Shown here: positions 46,930-57,781 of the stretch, one piece after another
How the letters are laid out: the number at the start of each line of letters is the position of its first letter
How positions within the stretch are numbered: the stretch's first letter is position 1
NCBI GenBank assembly: GCA_032622095.1
Contig: CP136063.1
Coordinates: 88,393,980 to 88,457,979, forward strand
Source of the DNA: Siphonodentalium dalli
Lineage: Eukaryota; Mollusca; Scaphopoda; Gadilida; Siphonodentaliidae
Reading direction: 5' to 3'
Length of the DNA stretch: 64,000 nucleotides
Notes under the pieces: model-generated
Told to the model about the DNA's origin: nothing
Seen by the model: only the letters and a program-made list of their open reading frames with translations
Databases searched by the model: none
Program-made: the position numbers and the translations under genes

Positions 46930-47374
46930 TTAAAGGTACTCAATCCAAATTAACGCTAGCAAATTACTATTTCCTTGGCTTCAGGGGTAAAAAATATTTG
47001 ATTCGAGTCGAGGAACCCACCCATCACAGCTCAGAGTTATCAGATATCGATGTTTGAAATCTATTATTTTAATTTTAATTGACCGAATAGACAGTCAACG
47101 AGAAGAATTTCATTGACAAAATTGCGGGTAAAGATGGATAACTCTAAAATCAAGTGGCTTTTTGTGTCAGATATTTGACAAACCGGCAAAATTTCGTTAA
47201 ACAAAATGTTGATAAATAACAGGTTTTGTGCAATTTTATACTATAGTTGATTGTGCTTTTCATTATTTTTGGGCAATTATTAGATTCTGATAACTGAACC
47301 GTCATTTCAAAAAATGTTGTTGTTGTTTGAACGTGATGATATGGGGACCCTCTGATCGGATTGAGTACCTTTAA
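46930..47374 (+). mobile_element. TTAA-flanked MITE (family P2), second subtype
   Basis: Ends TTAAAGGTACTCAATCCAAA and CGGATTGAGTACCTTTAA. The interior shares GATGGATAACTCTAAAATC with the copy at 33517. Confidence 0.75.
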
Positions 47375-47435
47375 GTTGAAAAAGGGAATATGTCAGAAAT
47401 TATTGGACCAGTGACAATTTTTAACCTGCCCTGAC

Positions 47436-48039
47436 TTAAAGGCCCATTTAATTTATTGCCTTGATATACAGTTTTAATAACAAACAATGACATACAGTAA
47501 TGCTCTAATTAATCGACTTCTTAACCACAGCAGAATTATGGGTAACTTTTCAGAATTTAGTCGGAAATATGGCTTGTTTTCCCGAGAGATTTCCGATGAA
47601 TGGCAACAAGCCATATTTCCGACTAAATCCTGAAAAGTTACCCATAATTCTGCTGGTGTTAAGAAGTCGATTACTTACAATAATTCATCACTATTTGGAA
47701 TGTCTGTGTCTCAGAAGGTGCCCATAGAGTAATAGAAAATAGCTGAAATCATAGAAACATTTCCCCTGTTTCGCTCAAAGAATGCAACATAATTCAAACT
47801 AAGATACTAGTATAAGGTTATTCCCCTTCCATTTCAAATAATAGACTTTGAAGTACAGTCAAGATGAAACTTAAGCACAGAAAACTCGTCAGTACCTCAA
47901 CAAAAAGAACATGTTCACTGTTTATTACACCGGATAAGTTAATAAAATGTTTTGGAGCTTCCTCTTTCAAATGATGTATAATATGGCATATATTTTATAT
48001 AATGTGATCTGGGGGTTTGAAAATTAAGTGGTCCTTTAA
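47436..48039 (-). mobile_element. TTAA-flanked MITE (family P3), inverted, carrying a nested P1 MITE
   Basis: The interior matches the other P3 copies as reverse complement (GCTTCCTCTTTCAAATGATG). Ends are TTAAAGGCCCATTTAATTT and AAATTAAGTGGTCCTTTAA. The P1 copy at 47493-47690 is inserted in it. Confidence 0.78.
47493..47690 (+). mobile_element. Palindromic MITE (family P1), nested in a TTAA element
   Basis: Left end TACAGTAATGCTCTAA. The right end is degenerate. It lies near the left end of the TTAA-flanked element at 47440-48035. Confidence 0.8.
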
Positions 48040-48379
48040 CCTGTATTTTCCTGTGAGTAATCCACAAAAGCTGTCATTAGGACATTAAAATAAATAATGT
48101 GGATCACTCTGCTGAGGTGTTCAGAACAGAATAGCAAGTAATCATGCCAAAATGTTTTTTTTTATTATAAATTTACATCCAGAATGTTTTTATAAATTTT
48201 ACATCCAAAATTATTTTTATAAATTTTACATTCAAAAAGGCGGAAAACAGTGTCATTGTTATAAATGAATTACATGATGTAGCAAAAGTTGGCGGAATCA
48301 TTGCTGTATGTTTATAATCCAATATTTCGTCCCAAATAAAGTAGTATATATTTACATTCATGCGCCTACAGTTCAAATA

Positions 48380-49000
48380 TTGTGTTCTCTGAAATGGTAG
48401 TCGATGTGGTTGGAATTTTCGACAATCTTAGTCATTGCTACATACTTCCAGTGAAGATAATTCTTGGATACTAAATTAGTAGTTTTATTAACTGAAATGC
48501 ATCCGCAATATCTTTAAAATAATCAAAAAGGTGCAACTGCAACTGAAATTTTCAATGAATTTGCTAGTTTAATGGGACTGAAGGTTTTAAAAGTTGCTTC
48601 AGGCATAATAACATAAATTTTATAAAAGTTTTTAAAACAACTGCAGGGCTTGAAATCTGATGAGAATGAGAATCATGGTTCTTAGTTTGATTCACATAAA
48701 AGCAGAGGTTGATGGAAGAAATGCTATATTTTTATTCTCGCAATTTTTTAAAGGGATTTTAAGGCCTGAACTGTCATCAACAAGAACAAGTTAAAATAGA
48801 TCCATCTTTTTTCTTATTTTCATTAATAATAACTCTCCAATAATGTGATTTCGCATATCAAAACCTTTGTTGTGTAAGCGCTACTGTTACAAGGGCATTA
48901 TCAATCAAAGTATAAATTAGTGCAACAAGATACAAAAGTTTATTTTAAAAAGGTTATTGGGGAGCTACAATAATTATCATTGCGATTAACGGTTTGTTTT
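48380..49000 (+). repeat. Dispersed repeat, copy 1
   Basis: Shares TTCTTATTTTCATTA, AACTCTCCAATAA and TTGT-TGTAA-C-(C/T)TACTG blocks and a GGT-GTCGAT-TG block with 61960-62420 in the same orientation. Nature unknown. Confidence 0.5.
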
Positions 49001-49317
49001 GCTGAGCCGATGTTGCATCACATTCATGAAAATTGGTCATTGGTGGAACGAGATGCTCTTTTCATTTTGGAGTTTGCAAATTATGCCCCGATCCTCATAG
49101 GAGGTTCGAGGCATATACATGTAGCCAGTCCATCCATCTGTCTGTCCATCCGAACATATCACCTTGTAACTTTTGTGTTAATTATCGGATTTTGTTGTCC
49201 TTAGTATGTTGATACCACAGGTTGGGGAAAAGGATACCAACAAACTAAGGGTTTCTTCTATTAACTTTTACCCCGGTTATGGCTCTTGTTTGAATTGACT
49301 TGTTGACTGGTTTTAGA

Positions 49318-49429
49318 GCATTATTTTTTGGCAATTAATCGATTCTGACAACTGAAGCAGCATTTCAAAAAATGTTGTTGTTGGAATCGGATGATATGGG
49401 GACCATCAAATCGGATTGAGTATCTTTAA
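49318..49429 (+). mobile_element. P2 MITE, right-end fragment
   Basis: Contains GATGATATGGGGACCATC and ends CGGATTGAGTATCTTTAA. The left portion is missing. Confidence 0.6.
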
Positions 49430-50329
49430 TAGTAACAATATGAGTCATGTAACCACTCTTTGTGAAAAGATGTGTCTGCGCACCCCTTTGACAGTTAAAA
49501 TGTTTCTGTAGTTTATACCTCTAGCCATGTGTCCCCTTGTATAGCGCATCTTCAAAGAAAATGTGTTTTGTCGATATTACATAGTTTGTGCGTTATTTTG
49601 TAGATTATCATATCTCGTCGCATACATCTGTATTTGAGACATGAGTCCATACTTAACAAGGCAGTCGTGATAGGATACATTCCAGAAATTTTGTATCATT
49701 GGTAGCCCAACTTTAGATTTAGAAACGAGAGGCCAATCATGATCGGCAGATGTTTAACCACCCATTGCAATAGTAAATTACTATGATCAGAATCATAGTT
49801 TAGAGTTTTGATGTTAAATTATGAGGGTGATGACTCCTCTTTTTGGATGCCGTATTCAGGGGTCTGTTATGGCATATTCCGGACACCAGACCAGCATAAG
49901 CCGGATGCCATTGGGCTCGTATTTCGGATGCTAGATGCTGCCACTGATATTCTTCTTGACTTTAAACACCGAAAAACAACAAATATCTGTCCGCTAATTT
50001 ATATTTCTTTGCTCGAACATAATATTCTTCACAATTTAGCTTCTTATATATGTCTCGTTATCATACCTATAGAGCTAATAGTAATGTTCAAACAGATCGT
50101 AATGCTGATGTGCGGTTTGTTATATTCCCCGATAGAGTTGTCTCCCACCTGATGTTTTGCTTGACAGGTCAAAACATTGATAATCTAAATTAGTTTGTAA
50201 TGCCCAGCACACCATACTAGAGTAGTGGAGTAGTTACATTGATTGAATGGAATTTGTTAGAATGGGAAGAATTAGCAAGTCAAAATTTGAAAAATGTCAA
50301 TCTTTTGACACTGCGTAAATGGGACAAAT
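49430..50329. other. No recognised gene (EIPR1 intron)
   Basis: A 114-codon frame at 49808-50152 has no domain character and no splice context. A T2-type hairpin end is at 49724-49755. Confidence 0.4.
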
Positions 50330-50565
50330 ATCTTTAACGAGAGGCCGATCACGATCGGCAGATGTTTAACCCATACCTTGGCGATAGTGATCAGCTATTT
50401 TCAGTTCTGACACGAAAATCCATAAGCCATAACTCTGTTTAAAATATAAAAAAATGGATCAAACCCAAATTCGAAATCTATCTGTATTTTGGGCTGAGAA
50501 ATTAACATACAAAATTTAAATACATCTCAATAAAATGAGATATATCAGATGAAAGGTGTTTCTGC
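50330..50565 (-). repeat. T2 fragment with terminal hairpin
   Basis: AACGAGAGGCCGATCACGAT, continuing to CGGC, forms the inverted counterpart of the hairpin end at 9285-9305. One unit follows with TGTATTTTGGGCTGAGAAA. Another short hairpin end lies at 49724-49755. Confidence 0.55.
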
Positions 50566-50975
50566 TAAGTATAAGGAATGTTGAGAATTAATGGTTCATT
50601 TTAACCACAAAAATCCATACAAGTGAAAGGGATATAATAGGAGAATGATTACATGAAAAATATACAAAAGCATAACATTGATGACAAGGGTTAACAATTT
50701 TAACTCAATAAAATTAGGTACAGGTATGTCACTGGAACACTGCATTGATATCCTAAACCAGAGAGCTGTATGGAAATATTATTTCTAGCGTTACGCAGCA
50801 TAGCGTGAAATTATTGTCTGCGCGGTGCGATATGGGTTAATGTTAATGCAAGCACGCTGAGTCGTGCTAGGCTGATTGGCTCGTGAAGTGGTACTCACTC
50901 GCTCGTTTTATGTGATGACGTATTGTGGACAGTATTGTCACTCTAGTCGACGTACAACTGCGAATCGGCTGCGAT

Positions 50976-51236
50976 TTACTGTTTTTGTGCTTCAGATATA
51001 AATATATGATGATAGGCACTTCTGATATCAAAAGAGATAAGATAGTCTCCTTTTTTGAAAATTTCTTGTGCTACATTAGCATCTTCATATCGAACAGATT
51101 GTTTAAAAACAAATGGATTAACATGTCGAAAATCTAATACCAATCGTGACTTGCCGTTTCGATTTCTGGCGACTGTTAATGGGTTAACAACAGTAGGTAC
51201 TTTGTTCACTTCAGAAATACAACCTTTAGCTAACAA
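50976..51236 (-). pseudogene. Truncated DIRS-like reverse transcriptase fragment
   Basis: An 86-residue minus-strand frame with GCISEVNKVPTVVNPLTVA, then RLVLDFRHVNPFV and FDIRSAYHHIFI, which are the first RT motifs including the Asp of motif A. It starts in the -1 frame relative to the Gag-like frame within an AAAA run, consistent with loss of one A. It stops abruptly after SEAQKQ, where RT motif A should be followed by the fingers/palm region. The DNA there joins directly to an inverted copy of the element's own 5' leader. The rest of RT, RNase H and the recombinase are absent. Confidence 0.82.
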
Positions 51237-52258
51237 TTTTCGATTTCAGATTCTACAAAATCTGAGTTTTCAATTGCGGACTTATTGTTGCGCAAAACGG
51301 CACTATCTGGCCTCATAATGAAGGGAATTACATAACCGTGCTCAATTATATTGATAATTTCCGAACTAGAAGGAATATTTTTCCATTGGTCTAGTGCGTT
51401 TTTCAATCGCCCTAAAGGCGTCGTTGTTACAACGTTTTGTTGTTTAACAGAACTGACTGGCATACGTGTACAGCCAACCTGCTCTTTAGATTTCAAGACA
51501 TCTAATTCAAATAGAATATCAGAAAAAATACTTATCTGATTTCTCTGTCCTGAAGCTGCAGCATTACGCAGAAGCGGACAATTTGCTCGATAGTGGTCCC
51601 CTTTTCCACAGGCGTAACACAACCCTCTCCGTGCCGAGGAATCAGCTGTAACCACTGGAATTTGAGGAGGCACAATATAAGGAGCAGCTCTCTGCTGACT
51701 GTATCGTCGAGTTGTCATTTTAGACTTGGCTTGTTTTTCGTCTCGTTTTTTCTTCGTTTTTCTCGCTACAGCAATCTCTGAAGCTCGTAAACGACGCTCA
51801 TCGTCTGAATCATCAGTTATCTTATTTTTTGAATACTCTGCCACAGTTTTCCAACCTCCGTCGGACGTGTCCGCAATGATTATCAACTTCTGCCGCCTTT
51901 TAAGTAAGTCTATACCTTCCGCCACCTTGTGTTTCGCTCTGTTTACTGCCTGACCCTGACCAGCTTCATCCAACTCGACCTCTGCTTCGTGCAGCTTCTC
52001 CAACACTTTTAACCCATGCTGATACTGATCCTTATTTCCTTCGCTTTTGAACTGGTGAGTATCTGAACGTAGGCTTTCGATTTTTGCCAACTGAACGTTT
52101 GATAAGTCCTTCTGGTTCTCTTGAACAGAATTCTGCAAATCCTTCATCTGCGAAGAAAACAGGTTCTTCATGCTGTCCAGTAGGAAATTCTGACTTTCCT
52201 TAACAGACTCATGTACTTGTAGTCTTATTTGCTCGCCGATTCTCGGATCCAAAGCCAT
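51230..52258 (-). CDS. DIRS-like retroelement: Gag-like protein running into the start of the RT domain
   Basis: A 342-residue minus-strand frame. The first 130 residues are charged and probably coiled-coil. A basic region (165-190) precedes a CCHC zinc knuckle, C214-x2-C217-x4-H222-x4-C227 (CYACGKGDHYRANC). Residues 286-340, with LKNALDQWKNI and IIEHGYVIPF, look like the entry to a DIRS-type reverse transcriptase. The frame ends at TAG just where the RT should continue; the continuation is in the -1 frame at 51236-50976. It lies in the EIPR1 last intron in the same orientation as EIPR1. DIRS is favoured over Gypsy by the RT entry motif; no tyrosine recombinase is present to prove it. Confidence 0.8.
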   Translation of the reverse strand: MALDPRIGEQIRLQVHESVKESQNFLLDSMKNLFSSQMKDLQNSVQENQKDLSNVQLAKIESLRSDTHQFKSEGNKDQYQHGLKVLEKLHEAEVELDEAGQGQAVNRAKHKVAEGIDLLKRRQKLIIIADTSDGGWKTVAEYSKNKITDDSDDERRLRASEIAVARKTKKKRDEKQAKSKMTTRRYSQQRAAPYIVPPQIPVVTADSSARRGLCYACGKGDHYRANCPLLRNAAASGQRNQISIFSDILFELDVLKSKEQVGCTRMPVSSVKQQNVVTTTPLGRLKNALDQWKNIPSSSEIINIIEHGYVIPFIMRPDSAVLRNNKSAIENSDFVESEIENC

Positions 52259-52589
52259 TCTGAAATCGCAGCCGATTCGCAGTTGTACGTCGACTCTAGC
52301 GTCGCACTAATGCCAAATATGTGTTTGAGTTATTTTGGTTATTTCCAAGGGAACATGACAGTAGCATAGGGAAGACATACAATAAATAACAGTTACTGCT
52401 GAGAAGATTTTACACCTTGTGTAAAGGTGTCCAATTACACCTTCCACTGTGACAATATGATGGCTAAAAATAACTCTAATTTCCAATAATACAAGTTAAT
52501 CTATTCTCTCTCTCAGTGCTAACTGATATCACAGGGGTTAGCTGCTATGGTTCTACATGATAAGCATAAAAATATCGAATCTGTTCAAT

Positions 52590-53285
52590 CCTTAGTTAAA
52601 AAGGGCCATAACTCTGGTATAAAAAACAGGATCTAACCCATATTCAAACTTGATCTGTATTTTGAGTTGAGAAACTCCCATACCAAATTTGGTTCCTATC
52701 AGACGATAACTGGTTGAGCTATCGAAGCATGGATGAATTCTATATCAAAGGGCCATAACTCCATTAAAAATAATCTGATCAAACCCATATTCGAACTCGA
52801 ATTGTATTTTAGATAGAGAAACTCACATACCAAATTTGGTTCCGATCAGATAATTTTTTTTTGAGTTATGGCAGCATGCATGAATTCTAAGTCGAAAAAG
52901 GGCCATAACTCCATTGAAAAATATCGGATCAAACCCATATTCGAACTCGATCTGTATTTTGGTCCGAGAAACTTGCATACCAAATTTGATTCTAATCAAA
53001 TAAAAAAGTTGAGTTATGGTAGCATGCATGAATTCTAATTCGAAAAAGGGCCATAACTCCGTGAAAAAAACTCGGATCGAACCCAAATTCGAACTCGATC
53101 TGTATTTTGGGCTGAGAAACCCATATACAAAATTTGGTTTCGATCGGATAAAAAATGTTTGAGTTATCGCATTACTCGTAAAGTGTCTATGGACAGACAG
53201 ACGGACAGACAGACGGACCAACGACGAGTGGTCAATCCGGGCAACGACACTATGTTTACCATACTATGGTATGGGTAAACATAAA
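52590..53285 (-). mobile_element. Tandem-unit element T2, inverted, about four units
   Basis: Units of about 125 bases with AAGGGCCATAACTCC, CTGTATTTTGG and CATACCAAATTTGGTTCC. It ends with GACGGACAGACAGACGG and CCATACTATGGTATGG. No gene; frames over it are artefacts. Confidence 0.65.
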
Positions 53286-53702
53286 AACTCTTAGGATTGA
53301 TAACTACATAAATTTTGTTTCTGAAGATTCAGAGTTATATTGGATTAATAATCCAAATCAAGGCCGGCGGGGGTATTCGGATGACCAAGACCCTCCCTGA
53401 ATGGAAGGGTTATAATCCAAAGTTGGGTGTTCGCTCTTTCTGCGATGTCCTGCAGCTACTTTCCTGAACCGTGGTACATCTGCACACCTACCATTCGATT
53501 TGCAACTTCTCTGGCTGACAAGGCTGCTCTCTGGCATGCAAGGCTGCCTCTATGGCCAGGACGTTTTTCTTGTGAGGTTGCGAGTGTTTTGATCAATAAA
53601 AACAGAATGGACAGATATTTATCAAAATCAACAGATTCACTCTATACTGTGATATCATCCTGACATTTGATCACTAACATCAGAAATGGCACATACAACT
53701 CA

Positions 53703-54891
53703 GATAGGCTTTCCAAAGCGAGTCGGTATGACATTTTCACACACCACTGCACATTTGAATGGCACAATTCTTCTATTCCACTGAATATCCCAAGTCACCA
53801 ACGATCGTAGTGGAAGATAAATGCCCAAAATATGAAACCATTCTTGTTTTTCAATATAAATCGTTGTAACAATGGGAAATACCTGTTTCTGACGATATTG
53901 TGCTGAAAAAATTACAAGGCCGCCTATATGGCCACTGTTTCCCTGGATTGCTATATATGTTCACCCCTTGCATGTATCAATTAACTATGAATATGGATTG
54001 GAATTGCCATTTTTGCGTTGTTAATTCTAGAGTGTTGAAAGCAAAATAGCACCACACACAGCCATATATACATTAATAATTGTTCCATCTTTTATTTATA
54101 AACTAAATGAATAGCTACTGTGTCGATAGGTGATATGAGCTACCGACCTGTCTGTTATATTCTTTCCTATAACCAGGTTCTCATATGCCTCTATCCTGCT
54201 AGTTTATATCAACTTGTTTTCTTATGCCACATGATCACTCAATGTATTGTAACTTCTGTATTAACACAAAGCCCTATTTAATTGAAACTATACAAATTAA
54301 CAACCACAGAAATCGTTGATTTGCTTTTGAATTCATGGATGGGGCCATTGCATGACACCTGAATGTACTAGAATAGATTAGAGCTGGGTGCCTGTGAATC
54401 TTAACTTTGGCAATAATAAATAATGAAAAATATTTACCAAATTCAACCCAGTGGCCATTAAACTTAAAAATAAAAGGTAGAACAATTATACATGTATACC
54501 GCCGAGTGAGATGCTACATTTATTTTGTTTTCAACACTCTAGATTGACAATGTGAAAATGGCATTGCCGATCCGAATTCATAATTAATCGAAACATGGAA
54601 TGAAACTTGGCCTAAGAATGTGTATGCGATATCCCATGATAAAGGCGGCATCGACAACGCCATATAGGCGGCCTTGTCATTTATCTGCACAGCATTGTCA
54701 GAAATTGGTAATTTTTCATTGATTATAAAGCTCTTTATCGAAAAACAAGAGTAAATCCCATTTTTTATGCATTCATCTTCCGATATATAATCGTCGGTGA
54801 CTTGGAATACTTCAGTGGAATAGAATAAATGTGACATTCAAATAGCCAGGATGTGTAAAAAAGTCATGCCTACTCGCTTTGGGAAGCCTAT
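53703..54891 (+). mobile_element. Foldback element of about 1.2 kb
   Basis: Left end ATAGGCTTTCCAAAGCGAGT and right end ACTCGCTTTGGGAAGCCTAT. The arms are imperfect over about 330 bases with a spacer near 54060-54500. The right arm has an open minus-strand frame of 105 codons (54837-54520), but the equivalent frame of the left arm is broken after about 35 codons, so no gene is claimed. It lies in the EIPR1 last intron. Confidence 0.7.
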
Positions 54892-55080
54892 TTTTCTGAG
54901 TTGAAAAACTCATATACAAATTTTTTTCCCAATCGGATAGAAAATACTACGGTAATATTTGATATGATTCGATTAAGTGTCTCTGAGTGGACAGACAGAC
55001 AGACGAACAACGAGTGGTCAATCCAGATGTCGACACTATGTGTACCATACTACGGTAAGGGTACACATAAAAATTGCTGT
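54892..55080 (-). repeat. T2 fragment
   Basis: Edge with GGACAGACAGACAGACG and ACCATACTACGGTAAGGGTA. It sits directly right of the 53703-54891 foldback. Confidence 0.55.
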
Positions 55081-55089
55081 GGCTGCATA

Positions 55090-55312
55090 AGCTGGCTGGA
55101 ACAAGCGATCTCTGCACAACCTCAAGTTTATTACAGTCAATGGAGTGTTAAGGAATGTGGTAAGTTCAAATGTTTAATACCAGAGGTCAACCCGGAGAGC
55201 CATATAACGTTTGGGGAAAATCGGGTAAAAAATGTTGGCTGCAGGACATGCCAGAGGATTTAGTCATGCAAAGAGTAAAATCCAAGATGGCTGCCAGTGG
55301 CCATTTTTGTAC
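55090..55312 (+). repeat. T1-related fragment
   Basis: Contains TTACAGTCAATGGAG, as in the T1 left edge, and one unit with AGTAAAATCCAAGATGGCTG. Confidence 0.55.
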
Positions 55313-55375
55313 TGCACTGACACACATTAAAGACACTTGACTTGCATTATGTTGTTGCTTATGTTTATACATTAA

Positions 55376-55507
55376 CCCTTTGAGTGCCAGGTCGATTTTT
55401 TTTTTTTTTACAATTTTTTACTATTTTAATAATTTATTCTTATATTCTTTAACAGACTTATTATGTAGGTTTAGGGCCGATGAGAACGGCCCCTGGCACT
55501 CAAAGGG
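55376..55507 (+). mobile_element. piggyBac-like MITE
   Basis: TTAA on both sides of CCCTTTGAGTGCCAGG at the left and CCTGGCACTCAAAGGG at the right; 132 bp with a T-rich middle. CCCTTT-type ends next to TTAA are characteristic of piggyBac-like elements. It lies in the EIPR1 last intron, 100 bases from the exon at 55610. Confidence 0.85.
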
Positions 55508-55609
55508 TTAATACATCATATATGTACATCGTAAGCCTTATAGTTAGAATATCTCTCAGAAACCCTTTAGAAAATGGACAATGAAAATGTATCATTTATT
55601 ACAACTTAC

Positions 55610-55774
55610 CTTTCCTTAGATTCGTCATCCTCATTACTACTGTCATCATCTTCGATGAGATGGCCGAACGGTTCTGACGATAACGACACAACATTATTAA
55701 GAATAACTCGGCTGTCGCTGCTGGAAGTGAGTACTAGCTGATCATGGAAATGGTTGTACCGAACAGCCCACACC
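55610..55774 (-). CDS. EIPR1: EIPR1 internal exon (WD40 blade plus acidic linker)
   Basis: This minus-strand exon of 165 bp is bounded by acceptor TTTGCAG and donor GTAAG. Its first base completes the Trp codon begun in the previous exon, and it ends with two bases of an Arg codon finished in the terminal exon 22.8 kb away. It reads [20 protein letters not shown], then a stretch ending in [20 protein letters not shown]. The first part is a WD40 blade. The acidic linker is a typical variable segment of EIPR1 before the final blade. Phase continuity on both sides makes the exon call strong. Confidence 0.93.
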
Positions 55775-55901
55775 CTGCAAAGAAAAGTTAACGGGTGCTA
55801 GACATACCCCCACTTACATTGAATTGAATAGTGAGCACACTGACAGGTGAAATAAATTACATTGAGATTCAATCAGTCTAAGTTAACTACAGACCCGCAT
55901 A

Positions 55902-56117
55902 TACAGTAATGCCCTAAATAATCGACTCCATAACCACAGCAGAATTATGGGTAATTTATCAGGATTTAGTCGGAAATACGGCTTGTTGCCATTCATCGGA
56001 ATGCTCTCAGTGAGAGCTTTCCGATGAATGGCAACAAGCCATATATCCGACTAAATCCTGAAAAATTACTCATAATTCTGCTGTGGTTAAGGAGCCGATT
56101 ATTTAGGGCATTACTTA
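55902..56117 (+). mobile_element. Palindromic MITE (family P1), in a short EIPR1 intron
   Basis: Arms meet near TGCTCTCAGTGAGAGC; ends are TACAGTAATGCCCTAA and TTAGGGCATTACTTA. It occupies much of the intron between the exons at 56171 and 55774 without disturbing the splice sites. Confidence 0.85.
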
Positions 56118-56170
56118 TAGATTGTGCTCAAACAGACACATCCCTGTTTCATACATTATGGTTCACTTAC

Positions 56171-56338
56171 CAATGGGAATGTTCTGACAGTATTTTTGTT
56201 GGCTCAGATGTGTTCCTCGTATCCCAGAACTTGACTTTGCAGTCATCACCACAGCTCGCCAAACAGTACTGTTTATTTGGGTTGAAATCTAGATCTCGTA
56301 CCAACTGACCATGAGCATTATCAATTGTGAACACCTGT
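56171..56338 (-). CDS. EIPR1: EIPR1 internal exon (WD40 blade)
   Basis: This 168 bp minus-strand exon follows acceptor TTTCCAG and ends at donor GTAAG. An alternative acceptor AG four bases further downstream would break the frame, so the first one is used. The translation has [20 protein letters not shown], then [20 protein letters not shown], a strongly conserved WD40 blade of EIPR1 with a Trp-Asp pair. It ends with HSHW, whose Trp codon is split with the next exon. The intron to the exon at 55774 is short and contains a palindromic MITE at 55902-56117. Confidence 0.94.
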
Positions 56339-56689
56339 CTGGAAATATATATGCATGATGAGATGCAAGTTTTTCATTGTATGACAATATAAAATTAATA
56401 TTGGAAATTAAAACAAAAATTACCCAAGCAGTTTTATGTAATTCTGACTATAAACAGTAATAATGTATGAAATGGATTTTTCGTTAGTATGACCTCTTCA
56501 TAAACATCTAGCAACCTCCTTTATGATTAACTTCATGAAGATAGGACTTAACAGAGGGTAGGACTTAACAAAAGCCCCTAATCTTGTTGCCCAATCCTCT
56601 TTTGAACATTTTACAATTATATATCATATCTAAGTATTGTTTGTACTTTTGTATTGTTTTAAAGTTCAAATAAAATATTTCTGATATTT

Positions 56690-56782
56690 GATTGTCACAA
56701 GTTATATCTACATGCAGTTGATTCAAATAAAATATTGTTCAAATCAACTACATGTAGATATAACTTGTGACAATCAAATATA
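56690..56782 (+). repeat. Inverted repeat in an EIPR1 intron
   Basis: TTTGATTGTCACAAGTTATA is mirrored by TATAACTTGTGACAATCAAA. Arms about 43 bases, loop about 15. Confidence 0.75.
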
Positions 56783-56849
56783 AGAACTTTTACAAGGGCA
56801 TTGGTCAGCCTTTTCCAAAAAACCAAAAGCATCGCTAGGCCGTGGCAAA

Positions 56850-57070
56850 ATACGCCCATGGTAATTCCAACAAAAAGCCATCACTCTAGTTAAAATTGGC
56901 GGGCGGAACCCAAATTCGAACTTGACCTGTAATTTGGGCTAGTAAACTCACATACCAATTTTCATTTCATTCAGTTCAAACTTACTGAAGTTATCATCCA
57001 GAAACGAAAAAAGTGAACAGACAGATAGACAGACAACATAATACTTCCCATTTAAAAAAACGGGCATATA
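56850..57070 (-). repeat. T2-like fragment in an EIPR1 intron
   Basis: AATTTGGGCTAGTAAACTCA and CAGACAGATAGACAGAC are present, between the EIPR1 exons at 57274 and 56338. Confidence 0.5.
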
Positions 57071-57273
57071 ACAATGTGGTTTCATACAAGAATGGAAAAT
57101 CAGTTGTGCATGCTACTGTTCAGTAAGGATTAAAGTGTTATGTTCCGAAACATAAACGGCTATCAAGATTTATAAATATCACAAAATAAAAAATATTGTG
57201 AATGGTTCCAATTTTTGACAAAAACCTTTCTGGTCCAGAAAATAGTGGTTATGAATAGACAAACTGAACTCAC

Positions 57274-57410
57274 TGCATGCTACGTATATCCCATCCCCTA
57301 ATTGTACTATCATTGGCTGTGGCAATCTGATTGCAATTATGGTGAGGGTTCCATGTACCACAACTCATTCGTGGATGACCTTTGCCCTCCAATGTCACAG
57401 CATTAGAAAC
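57274..57410 (-). CDS. EIPR1: EIPR1 internal exon (most 5' exon in the window)
   Basis: This 137 bp minus-strand exon has acceptor TTTCATAG and donor GTGAGT. It starts in phase 0 and ends with CA of a Gln codon completed in the next exon. The translation includes [20 protein letters not shown], then [19 protein letters not shown], matching the central WD40 blades of EIPR1. The family is about 390 residues long, so roughly 170 N-terminal residues are still missing. No upstream exon was recognised between 57411 and 64000, so the 5' exons probably lie right of the window. Confidence 0.92.
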
Positions 57411-57781
57411 CTATGAAATCAAGAAATATGAAAATTAAAAACCAAATTAGAGACATAGGCAGCAAAATATTTAAGTCCAAACTTATACAATGTAATGAGA
57501 GTAAGCTAAATTTCAATGATTTTTTATTTGTATTGAAAAACGAGCTTAACTCAATAAAATAAGAATAATCGCCGATGGATTACTTGATTCCAATGCATTC
57601 ATTTTTAGATATTTTCTGATAGAATGTTCCAAGATCAATCTTTGGCTCTATTTGAACATGATATCTGAACTGCCTGAATAAATGAATTGGTAATATGATA
57701 AAACATAATAATGTTAACTCTTTTTATAATAAATGGATTATCCCATTAGTTTTAAAATTATAAATAGGATTGGTCTATTTT

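Larger units (their letters stand above)
50941..52299 (-). mobile_element. Truncated DIRS-like element bounded by inverted repeats
   Basis: At 52263-52295 a 33-base sequence beginning AAATCGCAGCCGATTCGCAG lies 5 bases upstream of the Gag-like start codon. Its exact reverse complement lies at 50945-50977, directly after the truncated RT. The sequence diverges outside these blocks. This could be a true inverted terminal repeat of a non-autonomous DIRS derivative, or the scar of template switching onto the element's own leader. Confidence 0.65.

Noticed and set aside
49808-50152. 114-codon frame
   Set aside because: No recognised domain, no matching splice sites, lies between repeat fragments in an intron.
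54520-54837. 105-codon minus-strand frame as a gene
   Set aside because: It lies in one arm of a foldback element and the equivalent frame in the other arm is disrupted.
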